This document shows positions 16,377 through 24,850 of a stretch of 47,451 nucleotides of DNA, one piece after another (the first letter of the stretch is position 1; each line of letters starts with the position of its first letter). The stretch is taken from contig CANQJF010000014.1 in assembly GCA_947624225.1 (NCBI GenBank), positions 1-47,451 on the forward strand, given 5' to 3'. This stretch comes from an uncultured Clostridia bacterium (GTDB lineage Bacteria > Bacillota > Clostridia > Christensenellales > Borkfalkiaceae). Made by a program: the position numbers and the translations under genes. The notes below the pieces were generated by a model, which saw nothing but the letters and a program-made list of their open reading frames with translations, had not been told where the DNA came from and searched no databases.

Positions 16377-16399
16377 CCGTCTCGGGTGAGACGGCTTTT
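16377..16399 (-). terminator. Terminator of small membrane protein paralogue 2
   Basis: CCGTCTC (16377-16383), loop GGGT, GAGACGG (16388-16394), with A's on the left that become a U run on the minus strand. Confidence 0.85.
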
Positions 16400-16408
16400 T
16401 AGGTTTTC

Positions 16409-16636
16409 TTATTCGAACAAGAGCTTGTTGAACAGCAGCGTCCAGATCGCGTCGAGCCAGCCGATGATGATACCGGAGGGAATGGTCACGATGATGGCAA
16501 CAACGATGCTGAGGATCCCGCCCTTTCTGAGAACGGCCGACCATCTGACGAGGATCTCGACGATCCAGTTGACGCCGGGGATGAGGAGCAGGATCGCTTG
16601 GATCAGTTTGCTCTGAGAATGAAACCACTTATCCAT
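16409..16636 (-). CDS. Small two-helix membrane protein, paralogue 2
   Basis: 75 residues. WFHSQSKLIQAILLLIPGVNW, then ILVRWSAVLRKGG and a second helix ending LDAIWTLLFNKLLFE. Same design as the gene at 15358-15597 and in the same orientation, so the pair looks like a tandem duplication split by repeat DNA. Independent promoter and terminator. Family assignment (YqaE/Pmp3-like) is tentative. Confidence 0.82.
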   Translation of the reverse strand: MDKWFHSQSKLIQAILLLIPGVNWIVEILVRWSAVLRKGGILSIVVAIIVTIPSGIIIGWLDAIWTLLFNKLLFE

Positions 16637-16666
16637 AACAAATCTCCTTTGACTGAATTTATCTCT

Positions 16667-16695
16667 ATTGTATTCGCTCCCCGAAATTTTGTCAA
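16667..16695 (-). promoter_or_regulatory. Promoter of small membrane protein paralogue 2
   Basis: TTGACA (16695-16690), 17-base spacer, TACAAT (16672-16667), then AAAGGAG before the ATG. Confidence 0.87.
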
Positions 16696-16756
16696 GTGTT
16701 TGCGTAAATTTTCCAAAAATTTTACCCGACCTCGGACATGCCTGTGCCCTTTGCGC

Positions 16757-17290
16757 TCAGAGCACTTCTCCGCGGAAGATGTTTCCCGTCTCCACGTCCT
16801 TCCAGAGGAGGGCGCCGTCCTCGAACACGAGGTAGGAGTGCGGGGAGTTTTCCTTGGGGATGGAGACCGAGCCGCAGTTGATGTAAGTATAATTTTCGCG
16901 CTCCTCGAAAGCGGGCACGTGGAAATGGCCGTTGATGAGCACATCCCCCTTTTTCAGCATGGCGGGCATGTGGTGGCCGTGCGTCAAGACGAGGGTGCGC
17001 CCGCCCCACGGCAGGAGACAGTAGTTCGCGTCGATGGGGAATTCCAAAACCAGCGTATCCACCTCGCTGTCGCAGTTGCCCTTGACGCAGAGCAGCTCCT
17101 CCTTGATGGAATTGAGGATGGCCGCGCAGTCCAGCGTGGAATACTCCTTGGGCAGGGCGTTGCGGGCGCCGTGATACAGGAGGTCGCCCAAGAGGATGAG
17201 CTTTTGGGCGTGTTCTTCGAGATAGCGCTGTTTGAGGAGCCTGCAATAATAGGCCGAGCCGTGGATGTCCGATGCGATGACGTATTTCAT
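16757..17290 (-). CDS. YfcE-like metallophosphoesterase
   Basis: 177 residues with the five metal-binding blocks of calcineurin-type phosphodiesterases in order: ASDIHG, LLGDLLYHG, VKGNCD, LTHGH and INGHFH, then a YINCGSVSIPKENSPHSY end typical of YfcE. Homologues hydrolyse phosphodiesters in vitro; physiological substrate unknown. The ATG overlaps the stop of the HAD gene by 4 bases, so translation is coupled. Last gene of the operon; no hairpin terminator seen. Confidence 0.9.
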   Translation of the reverse strand: MKYVIASDIHGSAYYCRLLKQRYLEEHAQKLILLGDLLYHGARNALPKEYSTLDCAAILNSIKEELLCVKGNCDSEVDTLVLEFPIDANYCLLPWGGRTLVLTHGHHMPAMLKKGDVLINGHFHVPAFEERENYTYINCGSVSIPKENSPHSYLVFEDGALLWKDVETGNIFRGEVL

Positions 17291-18096
17291 TCCTTTCCTC
17301 CCATGTCCAAGAGTTCTTTTAGTTTGATGATCACGCCGCCCTCTTCGTTGGAGGGGATGATGCCCCCGATCAACTTTTTGAGAGGGGGGAAAGCGTTTTC
17401 GGGAACGTAGGCCGTGCCGCACTCCAAGAGCATTTCGTAGTCGTTCATGTGGTCGCCGAAGCCGAGGCACTCCTCCCGCGCGAGCCCGAAGATGCTCCTT
17501 ATGACGCGGATGGCCACGCCCTTGCTGACCTCGGATGCGGTGACGTCGCACCAATCCAGCCCCGATTGGATGGTCCGCAGGTGGGGGAGACGGGTCTGCA
17601 ACGTCTTGATGCACCGCTCCGCCGAACGCGTCTCGTCGTACACGGCGATCTTGCAGATGTTCTCCTTTCCGATGACCGCGTCGAGCGAGGGCACGCGCTT
17701 GCAGCTGGTGTAGGCGGCCATCGAGTAGCGGCAAAAGGGCTCGTTGTCGCTCTCGATGTAGGCGGTCTGCTCCCCGCACAGCATGGGGAAGAGGTGGGGA
17801 AGCGCTCTCACTTCATCCAGCGCGGCTTTGAGATAGCTGTCCCGGATGGGGTTCATGTGCAGCGTCTGGCCGCGGTATTTCACGAGCGCGCCGTTTTCAC
17901 AGATAAACAGCAATTTGTCCTCGACGGGGGCAAAGAGATCGCGCAGGTTTGCGTATTGCCGCCCGCTCGCGGGGGCAAAGAGGACGCCCCTTTCGTCGAA
18001 CGCGCGGATGAGGTCGAAAATTTCTTCGGGCAGCTGCTTCTCGTCGTTGAGGAGCGTGCCGTCGAGGTCGGTTGCGATGAGTTTGATCATAGGCAT
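17287..18096 (-). CDS. Cof-type HAD phosphatase
   Basis: 269 residues. HAD motif I DLDGTLLN with both aspartates, motif II region APASGRQYANL, SKGVAIRVI with the conserved Lys, and motif IV GFGDHMNDYEML. These proteins act on sugar phosphates or phosphorylated cofactors; the substrate is not predictable. ATG at 18096 directly abuts the cardiolipin synthase stop; the in-frame ATG at 18090 (MIKLIATDLDG) is the alternative start. Confidence 0.92.
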   Translation of the reverse strand: MPMIKLIATDLDGTLLNDEKQLPEEIFDLIRAFDERGVLFAPASGRQYANLRDLFAPVEDKLLFICENGALVKYRGQTLHMNPIRDSYLKAALDEVRALPHLFPMLCGEQTAYIESDNEPFCRYSMAAYTSCKRVPSLDAVIGKENICKIAVYDETRSAERCIKTLQTRLPHLRTIQSGLDWCDVTASEVSKGVAIRVIRSIFGLAREECLGFGDHMNDYEMLLECGTAYVPENAFPPLKKLIGGIIPSNEEGGVIIKLKELLDMGGKE

Positions 18097-19467
18097 TCAA
18101 GTGAGCGGCGCAAAGAGCATGGCGATGCGCCCCAAAAGGCGGAGGAAAGCATTGGTCTTTTTGACGGGCGCGCCCTGTTCCCATGCGGACAGAAAGTCGC
18201 GCTCGATCTCTGCGGCGAGCCGCTCATCCTCCACGAGCGCACCGCATTCGGCCTGCACATAGAAACTCCGGAAGTCGAGATTGTAGCTGGAAACGGCGGC
18301 AATTTTGCCGTCGGCGACCGCGCTCTTGGCGTGCAGGAACCCGGGCGTATACTCGCGCACGGCGATGCCCCTGCCGGCGAGCAGCCGTGCATAGGCGCGC
18401 GTGAGAAAGAAAACAGACTTCTTGTCGGGAATGTGCGGGATCATGATCCTCACGTCCGTGCCCGCCTCCGCCGCCGCGGCGAGGGCCTCCATGAGGGCAT
18501 CGGGGAGGGAGAGATAGGGCGTGAAGAGGTATAGCCGCTCCTCGGCGCGCGCAATGAGCAAGAGGAGCACGTGGGGGAAGTCCCGCGCGGCATCCCCGTC
18601 GAAGAGGGGATAAAAGGGGAGGTCGCCTCCCTCGCTCGCGGGCACCTTGGGAAAGCCGTCAGACGGCCGAAGCGCATACCATGTCCGAAGAAACTGCTCC
18701 GAAAACGCCTCAACGCCGCCCTCGATGCGGATGGCGGTATCTTTCCAATGCCCCAAGCGGACGGTCTCGCCGATGTATTCGTCGGAGAGGTTGACGCCGC
18801 CGAGATAGGCGACGCAGTCGATGACGGCAAGTTTTCTGTGGTCGCGGCGGGAGAATCCCTTCCCCACGCGGAGGGGCTTGTAGACGGCCGCGCGGATGCC
18901 CTTTGACGAGAGCTCCCTTTCGTACCCGTCGGGAAGCGTGCAGCCGCATCCGAATGCGTCATAAATGACGCGCACGTCCACGCCCGAGGCGGCGCGTTCG
19001 GCGAGAAGCTCCGAGATGTCCCCCCAAAACTTCCCGCGCGCAATGATGTAATATTCGAGAAAGATGTGGTGCTTTGCCTCTTTTAAGTCGCAAAGCAGGC
19101 GTTCATACATCTCCCTCCCCACGGAGAAATACTCCACGCTCTTCGCGGTGTGACGGGAAAGGAGGGGGGCATGTCCGCGGTTTGCCCTCAAAAAGGCCGC
19201 CTTGGGCGTGCGAAAGACGAGGCAGAGGATGGCCCCCGTCCACGGCACGAACAGCAAGACGAGCTTGGAACGCTTGACCTCGGGCAGCTCCTCCGATTGC
19301 ACGACATAGAGCGCGACGGCGAGGGAAAAGATGCGTTCGAGGATGGCGACGGGCGCGAGCAGGCGCGGGAGCCAGAGGGCGAGGAGCACCCACCCGACGA
19401 CGATGAGTGCAAAGAGAAGCGCGCAGGGCAACAGCCGTCCGCGCAGAAAATACTTAAATTTCCGCAT
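18097..19467 (-). CDS. cls: Cardiolipin synthase (phospholipase D family)
   Basis: 456 residues. Two N-terminal membrane helices (PCALLFALIVVGWVLLALWL and a second near 40-60), then two PLD half-sites: HRKLAVID (about 215) and HAKSAVAD (about 405), each HxKxxxxD. Condenses two phosphatidylglycerols to cardiolipin at the inner membrane. The first in-frame start is GTG at 19470, the ATG follows at 19467; AAGGGG lies very close to both, so the start is not firm. Promoter not seen directly upstream, so it is probably read from the MDR gene 100 bp before it. Confidence 0.9.
   Translation of the reverse strand: MRKFKYFLRGRLLPCALLFALIVVGWVLLALWLPRLLAPVAILERIFSLAVALYVVQSEELPEVKRSKLVLLFVPWTGAILCLVFRTPKAAFLRANRGHAPLLSRHTAKSVEYFSVGREMYERLLCDLKEAKHHIFLEYYIIARGKFWGDISELLAERAASGVDVRVIYDAFGCGCTLPDGYERELSSKGIRAAVYKPLRVGKGFSRRDHRKLAVIDCVAYLGGVNLSDEYIGETVRLGHWKDTAIRIEGGVEAFSEQFLRTWYALRPSDGFPKVPASEGGDLPFYPLFDGDAARDFPHVLLLLIARAEERLYLFTPYLSLPDALMEALAAAAEAGTDVRIMIPHIPDKKSVFFLTRAYARLLAGRGIAVREYTPGFLHAKSAVADGKIAAVSSYNLDFRSFYVQAECGALVEDERLAAEIERDFLSAWEQGAPVKKTNAFLRLLGRIAMLFAPLT
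18677..18688 (-). repeat. TCGGACATGGTA 12-mer, exact copy 4
   Basis: In the cardiolipin synthase gene and in its sense, read as Arg-Thr-Trp-Tyr. Confidence 0.8.
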
Positions 19468-19573
19468 CACCCCTTAGTATTCTTCATGCCGCACAATTCT
19501 AAACTTGCACGCACGGGGCTTTGCGGAGGGTGCTTTCAAGGCATGGTACCCGCCTTTGCGGTCTATGGAGAGC

Positions 19574-20584
19574 TCAGTGGAGGAGGTCGACGATGTTGAC
19601 TTCCCTCACGTCGCGGTCGGGTTGGGCGAGGTAGGAGGCGAGCAGCGTGTCGACGTTGCGCGATTCCACCGTGTTGGCGCGGAAAGGGGTGGGGTCCACC
19701 GCCTTATTGGCCATGAGATTGATGGCCGTTTCGAGATATTTCACGCCGTGGGAGACGCAGTGGATGGAGAGATGCTTGCGGAAAGCGCCGGCGAGGTCCA
19801 CGCTGACCCTGTCCGAACTCGTCGCGAAGAACACCGTCTTTCCGTCTTGCTCGGTGAGCAGGAAAGGGAGGTCGGCATGGTTGCCCGAAGCCGATGCGAC
19901 ATACACTGCCCCGCATGCAAGTCTGCCGCCCGTGAGGGAGGCCACCGTGTCCACGAGGGCGGCATCGGCCGGGACAGTGTAGTAGACGCCGCAGGATCTG
20001 GCAAATTCGAGGCGGCGCTTATCGCTGTCCACGAGGATGGGCGCGGCCTGCTGGTAGATGAGCAGCTGGCAGAGCAGAATGCCCATGAGGTCTGCCCCGA
20101 TGACGGCGACATGGCGCCCCTTTTTGACGCCGAGCTTGTCGGTGATCTCCTTTGCCGCGGCCACGTGGTGGACGAGCAGCGCGCGCTCATCGCTCACGGA
20201 GGCGGGCAGAACGGTCATATCGTCGGGGGAGACCAGGACGAAATCGGAGAGGAAGCCGTCGATGTTCCTGCCGCAGGCGTAAAAATCCTCGGCGGAGAAG
20301 TCCCGCTTTTCGGTGCCCTCCCGCGGGACGGGCCGGTATCCGTGCAACAGCACGCGCGTGCCCTTGGGGAAGCGCGGGTCCTTGTCCTCGGGGATGAAGC
20401 CCGTGGCAAACCGCCCCGGGATGAGGGGATAGTGCACGCGGAGCGAACCCGCACAGATGGCGGCATCCTGGCTGTTCAAGAGCACTTTCGTCACGCGCAC
20501 GCGGACCAGCCCATCCTTGGGGACGGGGAGAGGGGCCTCCTTGCGTATAAGTTTTCCGGCATCGACGAGATTCCAAAGATACAT
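19574..20584 (-). CDS. MDR-family (zinc alcohol dehydrogenase-like) oxidoreductase
   Basis: 336 residues with the GroES-like N-terminal domain ([43 protein letters not shown]) and a Rossmann core ([17 protein letters not shown], then [15 protein letters not shown]). The usual GHE/GxExxG zinc ligands and the structural-zinc cysteines are not evident, so it may be a zinc-free member. Substrate unknown. First gene of the apparent MDR-cls-HAD-phosphoesterase operon. Confidence 0.85.
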   Translation of the reverse strand: MYLWNLVDAGKLIRKEAPLPVPKDGLVRVRVTKVLLNSQDAAICAGSLRVHYPLIPGRFATGFIPEDKDPRFPKGTRVLLHGYRPVPREGTEKRDFSAEDFYACGRNIDGFLSDFVLVSPDDMTVLPASVSDERALLVHHVAAAKEITDKLGVKKGRHVAVIGADLMGILLCQLLIYQQAAPILVDSDKRRLEFARSCGVYYTVPADAALVDTVASLTGGRLACGAVYVASASGNHADLPFLLTEQDGKTVFFATSSDRVSVDLAGAFRKHLSIHCVSHGVKYLETAINLMANKAVDPTPFRANTVESRNVDTLLASYLAQPDRDVREVNIVDLLH

Positions 20585-20623
20585 GGCTTGCTCCTTTCCG
20601 CAATTTCCGTATTATTCTCTCAC

Positions 20624-20652
20624 ATTATACCGCAAGAGCGGCTTTTTGGCAA
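20624..20652 (-). promoter_or_regulatory. Promoter of the MDR-cls-HAD operon
   Basis: TTGCCA (20652-20647), 17-base spacer, TATAAT (20629-20624), then AAAGGAG before the ATG at 20584. Confidence 0.85.
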
Positions 20653-20736
20653 GGCTTTTTGGGGAATTTTGGGAATTTCCCCGCACGACCCGAAAAAAAC
20701 CGTTATTTTTATTTTTCTTTTGTGCGCCAAAATCAG

Positions 20737-20765
20737 TTGACGTGCGCGCCGAAAACAGATATAAT
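20737..20765 (+). promoter_or_regulatory. Promoter of rpmE
   Basis: TTGACG (20737-20742), 17-base spacer, TATAAT (20760-20765); leader of about 35 bases to the ATG. Confidence 0.9.
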
Positions 20766-20805
20766 AGACGCGTATTCAACGAAAACAAAGAGTGAGGTGA
20801 GCGAA

Positions 20806-21009
20806 ATGAAAGCCGACATTCATCCCAAATATCATGAAGTGACCGTTGTCTGTGCCTGTGGCGAGACGTTCAAAACGGGGACGACGAAGGACACCGAGAT
20901 CCTGAAAGTGGATATTTGCAGTAAATGCCATCCTTTCTTCACGGGCAGACAGAAGCTCGTCGATACGGGCGGCCGCGTCGATAAGTTCAAGAAAAGATAC
21001 GGGATCTAA
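20806..21009 (+). CDS. rpmE: Ribosomal protein bL31, zinc-binding form
   Basis: 67 residues: [22 protein letters not shown], then [17 protein letters not shown] and DKFKKRYGI. The CxC and CxxC cysteines mark the zinc-containing (C+) type, whose cysteine-free paralogue replaces it under zinc limitation in some bacteria. Frame open to 20659, but GAGGTG precedes the ATG at 20806. Confidence 0.97.
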   Translation: MKADIHPKYHEVTVVCACGETFKTGTTKDTEILKVDICSKCHPFFTGRQKLVDTGGRVDKFKKRYGI

Positions 21010-21013
21010 CAAG

Positions 21014-21054
21014 CGACAGCAGCCTCACAGACAGGGGGCTGTTTTGCTTATCGC
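21014..21054 (+). terminator. Weak terminator-like hairpin after rpmE
   Basis: ACAGC with CC downstream can pair with GG and GCTGT, followed by TTTTG. The short T run suggests partial read-through into the DUF1385-prmC gene, for which I see no separate promoter. Confidence 0.35.
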
Positions 21055-21072
21055 CCGCTTTGCGGAGTAACT

Positions 21073-22917
21073 ATGAAGAAAAAGGTAAACAGAACATACA
21101 TCGGCGGACAGGCGGTCATCAGCGGCGTGATGATGCGCGGCAAGAGCGCCATGGCGACCGTTGTGCGGGATGACAAGGGCGAACTCCAAACGGAGGCGCT
21201 CCGTGTCACGCCGCCCGAAAAACGCAAAAAGATCGCAAGGCTTCCCTTTGCACGCGGGGTGGTCAATTTTGTCGTCTCCCTCGTGAGCGGCATGAAGGCC
21301 CTGATGCGCGCGGCAGATGCCGCTTTCACCACCGACGAGGAGGAGAAGAGCAAGGGGTCGAAGTGGGTGGAGGACCACCTCAAAGTGAGCTTGGGCGATA
21401 TTCTCACGGGCATCTCCGTGGTCCTCGGCGTGATCATTGCGGTGGGGCTCTTTCTCTTCTTGCCGCTGTACCTCACCGACCTGATCGCGGGCGCCCTCCC
21501 CGCCGTCTCCAAGGATGCGATGTACGGGCTGTGGTATCACCTCATCGAGGGGGGCTTCCGGCTCGTCATCTTCATCCTCTACATTCTCTTTACGCTGCTC
21601 TTCCCCTCTCTGAGGGAGACCTACATGTGTCACGGCGCCGAGCACAAGACCATCAATTGCTATGAATACGGTATGCCGCTCACCGTGGAAAACGTTCGCA
21701 CCTGTTCGCGCCTCCACGACCGTTGCGGCACCACGTTCCTCTTTTTGGTGCTCATCATCTCCATTCTCGTCTTTGCGCTCGCGGGCGTGCCCTTGGGCAT
21801 GCTCTATGCCTATGCCGGCATCTCGGGCATTCTCGAACGGGTGCTCTCCGTCGTCATACGGCTGCTTCTGCTCCCCGTCGTGGCGGGCATCTCCTATGAA
21901 TTTTTAAAACTTCTCTCCTACACCGATTCTCCCCTCGTGCTCCCGCTCAAAGCGCCCGGATATCTTTTGCAGAAGCTGACCACGCGCGAGCCCACCGACG
22001 GCATGATCGAGTGCGCCATCCTTGCATTTGAACAGGTACAAAAAATGGATGCAGATCCCGAGCTCCCCGAACAGCTCTTTGCCACGGAGACGAAGATCTC
22101 CAAGCTCTCCGAGTATATGATGCGCAATTTTGCCGCGCACGGCATCGACATGTCCGACGCGGAGTGGATCCTTTCGCTCACGCTGGACATCCCGCGCAGT
22201 GCACTTTCGGAGGAGCGCATCGTCTCCCGCCCCGATTGCAAGCGCATCTTAGACCTCACCGCGGAGCGCCTCACGGGCAGGCCGCTGTGGTATATCTTCG
22301 GCGACACCGAGTTTTACGGCTACACCTTCAAAGTGGATGAGCGCGTTCTCATCCCCCGTCCCGAGACAGAGATCCTCGTGCGCGAGGCCACCTCTTCCCT
22401 GAAAGAGGGGGACAGCGTGCTCGATCTCTGCACGGGGAGCGGGGCAGTTGCCATTGCCGTGGCGTGCGAGGCGGCCAAGGACAAGGCGGTGACGGTGGTC
22501 GGCGCGGACATCTCCGAGGGTGCGCTCGAACTCGCCCGCGAGAATGCCCGCCTCAACAAGGCCAACGTGAACTTTGTGCGGAGCGACCTCTTCGAGAACG
22601 TGCGCGGCAGGTTCAACATCATCACGGCCAATCCCCCCTATGTCAAGAGCGGGGAGATGCAACAGCTCCCCGAGGACGTGCGCAACTTCGAGCCCGGCAT
22701 TGCCCTCGACGGCGGGGAGGACGGCCTCGATTTTTACCGCAGGATCGCCAAAGACGTTCCGCGCTACATGGCGCGCAGCGGGCTGCTCATCCTTGAATGC
22801 GGGGAGGACCAGGCGCGCGACGTCGTCAAAATTTTCCAGACAGCGACACGGTGTGATTTCGCAATGGTCGTAAAGGACCTCGCGGGCGTGGAACGTGTCG
22901 TAAAGATAGGGTTCTGA
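21073..22917 (+). CDS. prmC: DUF1385 membrane protein fused to PrmC release-factor methyltransferase
   Basis: 614 residues in one uninterrupted frame. About 1-300 is DUF1385: YIGGQAVISGVMMRGKSAMA, membrane helices at about 115-140 and 160-180, the conserved MCHGAEHKTINCYEYG and a further helix near 225-260. About 330-614 is PrmC: YIFGDTEFYGYTFKVDERVLIPRPETEILV, SAM site VLDLCTGSGAVAIAVA, and the catalytic NPPY (ITANPPYVKSG). PrmC methylates the glutamine of the GGQ motif of release factors. The two are usually separate adjacent genes, so this is a fusion. It ends TGATG, overlapping the prfA start by 1 base. The fusion would tether PrmC to the membrane. Confidence 0.93.
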   Translation: MKKKVNRTYIGGQAVISGVMMRGKSAMATVVRDDKGELQTEALRVTPPEKRKKIARLPFARGVVNFVVSLVSGMKALMRAADAAFTTDEEEKSKGSKWVEDHLKVSLGDILTGISVVLGVIIAVGLFLFLPLYLTDLIAGALPAVSKDAMYGLWYHLIEGGFRLVIFILYILFTLLFPSLRETYMCHGAEHKTINCYEYGMPLTVENVRTCSRLHDRCGTTFLFLVLIISILVFALAGVPLGMLYAYAGISGILERVLSVVIRLLLLPVVAGISYEFLKLLSYTDSPLVLPLKAPGYLLQKLTTREPTDGMIECAILAFEQVQKMDADPELPEQLFATETKISKLSEYMMRNFAAHGIDMSDAEWILSLTLDIPRSALSEERIVSRPDCKRILDLTAERLTGRPLWYIFGDTEFYGYTFKVDERVLIPRPETEILVREATSSLKEGDSVLDLCTGSGAVAIAVACEAAKDKAVTVVGADISEGALELARENARLNKANVNFVRSDLFENVRGRFNIITANPPYVKSGEMQQLPEDVRNFEPGIALDGGEDGLDFYRRIAKDVPRYMARSGLLILECGEDQARDVVKIFQTATRCDFAMVVKDLAGVERVVKIGF

Positions 22918-23978
22918 TGTTTGCGCGGCTGGAAGAGATCGCGGCGCGCTATGACGCGCTCACGGAGGCGCTTGCCGCTCCCGACGCCTATCTTTCCCCC
23001 GATTTTGTGGAGCGTTCCAAGGAGCGTGCGGAGCTGGAAGAGGTCGTAGGGGCATACCGTGTCTACAAGAGGACCTCCGAAGAGCTCTCGGATGCTTGCG
23101 CGGAGGCGGAAAAGGAGACGGGTGAGATGAGGGCCATGCTCTTGGAGGAGGCCGACGTCTTACGCGAAAAATTGAAGGAGCTGGACACGCAGCTCAAACT
23201 CATGCTCCTTCCCAAAGATAAAAACGATGCGCGCGGATGTACGCTCGAGATCCGCGCCGGAGCGGGTGGCGAAGAGGCCGCCCTTTTTGCGTATGAGCTC
23301 TACCGCATGTACATGGGCTATTGCGAGAAGCACCGCTTCTCGTGGGAAGTGGCCGACCTCAACGAGACGGAGCTGGGCGGCGTGAAAGAGGCCATCGTGC
23401 TCATCGGGAGCGCGGGGGCGTATAAGCGGCTGAAATACGAGAGCGGAGTACACCGTGTCCAGAGGGTGCCCGAGACGGAGTCGCAGGGGCGCATTCACAC
23501 CTCCACCTGCACGGTGGCCGTTCTGCCCGAGGCGGAGGAGGTGGAAGTGGAGGTGCGGGACGAGGACATCCGCATTGATCTCTTCCGTTCGTCGGGTGCG
23601 GGCGGGCAGAAAGTCAACAAGACGGAGACGGCCATCCGCATCACGCACTTCCCCACGGGGATCGTGGTGACCTGCCAGGACGAGCGCAGCCAGCTCAAAA
23701 ACAAGGAAAAGGCCTTTCGCGTGCTCAAATCCCGTCTCTATGATTATTACAGGAGCCGCGCGGAGGGGGCGGAGGCGGCCAACCGCAAGAGCCTTGTGGG
23801 CACGGGGGACCGCAGCGAGCGCATCCGCACGTACAACTTCCCCCAGAGCCGCATCACGGACCACCGCATCGGGCTGTCCGTGCACAACATGGAAGAATTT
23901 TTGGCGGGCGGGTTAGACGAGATGATCGACGCCCTTGCCCGCCGCGAACAGGAGTTAAAACTCACCGGCACCGACTGA
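22917..23978 (+). CDS. prfA: Peptide chain release factor 1
   Basis: 353 residues. Recognises UAA and UAG. The anticodon-like tripeptide in domain 2 reads PET (RVPETESQGRIHTS), fitting the PxT pattern where E. coli has PAT, so this is RF1 and not RF2. SSGAGGQKVNKTETAIRI holds the GGQ that PrmC methylates. Its ATG overlaps the prmC stop by 1 base. Confidence 0.97.
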   Translation: MFARLEEIAARYDALTEALAAPDAYLSPDFVERSKERAELEEVVGAYRVYKRTSEELSDACAEAEKETGEMRAMLLEEADVLREKLKELDTQLKLMLLPKDKNDARGCTLEIRAGAGGEEAALFAYELYRMYMGYCEKHRFSWEVADLNETELGGVKEAIVLIGSAGAYKRLKYESGVHRVQRVPETESQGRIHTSTCTVAVLPEAEEVEVEVRDEDIRIDLFRSSGAGGQKVNKTETAIRITHFPTGIVVTCQDERSQLKNKEKAFRVLKSRLYDYYRSRAEGAEAANRKSLVGTGDRSERIRTYNFPQSRITDHRIGLSVHNMEEFLAGGLDEMIDALARREQELKLTGTD

Positions 23979-24123
23979 CCGGACGGGGGAAAGGCTCCTG
24001 CCCCCTCCATGGGGGTGGAGCGGCGACCAAGTTTGATGGACAGCGAACTCCCCCCCCACCACCGCCCTCCGGGCAGAGCCTCCCCCCCAAAGGGGTAGGC
24101 CTTTCGACAGTGAGGCGTCTAAT

Positions 24124-24345
24124 TGTCATTTCGAGCGGAGGCGAAGCCGAAGTCGAGAAATCTCTACCTTATTTTCGCTCTGCCTATGCTTGGTCGAAGT
24201 AAGATTCCCTCGCGGAGAAGCAATTCGGACGTTGTAATGCCATTTCGGCTCGGAATGACAAATCAAGCCTCGTCGGCTACTTCGCGCCGTTGGCGCTCGT
24301 GTCGCCCTTAGATTACAATAGAAGCCTCGGGCGGACGGAATGACA
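24124..24345 (+). repeat. Module A, copy 5
   Basis: TTGTCATTTCGAGCGGAG to ACGGAATGACA, with a divergent centre (TTCCCTCGCGGAGAAG) also found in the partial copy at 28525. Confidence 0.72.
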
Positions 24346-24545
24346 ATTGGGGCGTACGACATCCCCCCATCCGTCACGGCTTTGCCGTGCCACCCTCCCC
24401 CCGTTGGGGGTAGGGCTTCCGATTGCTTGCCTTAGCCCGAATTCACTTCGGGCGTGGGCGACCCAATTTGCCGAGCCCTGTCGGCTTGTTGTCCGTTGAA
24501 ACGAATGAGAGACAGAACTTGTTAAAGCGCTAACGCTCATTTCCG

Positions 24546-24655
24546 TCACGGAAATTTGTTTTCTGAATAATGAGGGAGCGCTTTCCCAAGGGGATACACT
24601 CAAAGGGCGTTGCCCTTCTCGGTATGACAGCGCGAAAAGAAAACAAATTTCGTGA
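24546..24655. repeat. Module C', copy 4
   Basis: Inverted ends TCACGGAAATTTGTTTTCT and AGAAAACAAATTTCGTGA. Confidence 0.7.
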
Positions 24656-24850
24656 ATCCATTCTAAATCCCATGCGAATAACCAAAACCACGCTTTTGGT
24701 TTTCGCCCCCAATTTGTCAGCTTGCGACTTCTTGTCCGACAAAGCGTTTTTCGGAAACCAAGAGGATTTATGCAAGAGGAAAGTTCGCTCACGAAATTTC
24801 TTTTCGAACGAAGTGAGCAAAGAAATTTGTGAATAAGAATAAGGTTTTTT

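Larger units (their letters stand above)
23990..24840. repeat. Intergenic repeat mosaic 5
   Basis: No gene between prfA and the aminotransferase. Contents: module B (about 23999-24100), module A copy 5 (24124-24345), module B (about 24359-24415), the unit with GCCCGAATTCACTTCGGGC (about 24430-24545), C' copy 4 (24546-24655) and further derived sequence that includes CAATTTGTCAGCTTGCGAC, which also follows module D at 10740-10780 in reverse. Confidence 0.78.
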
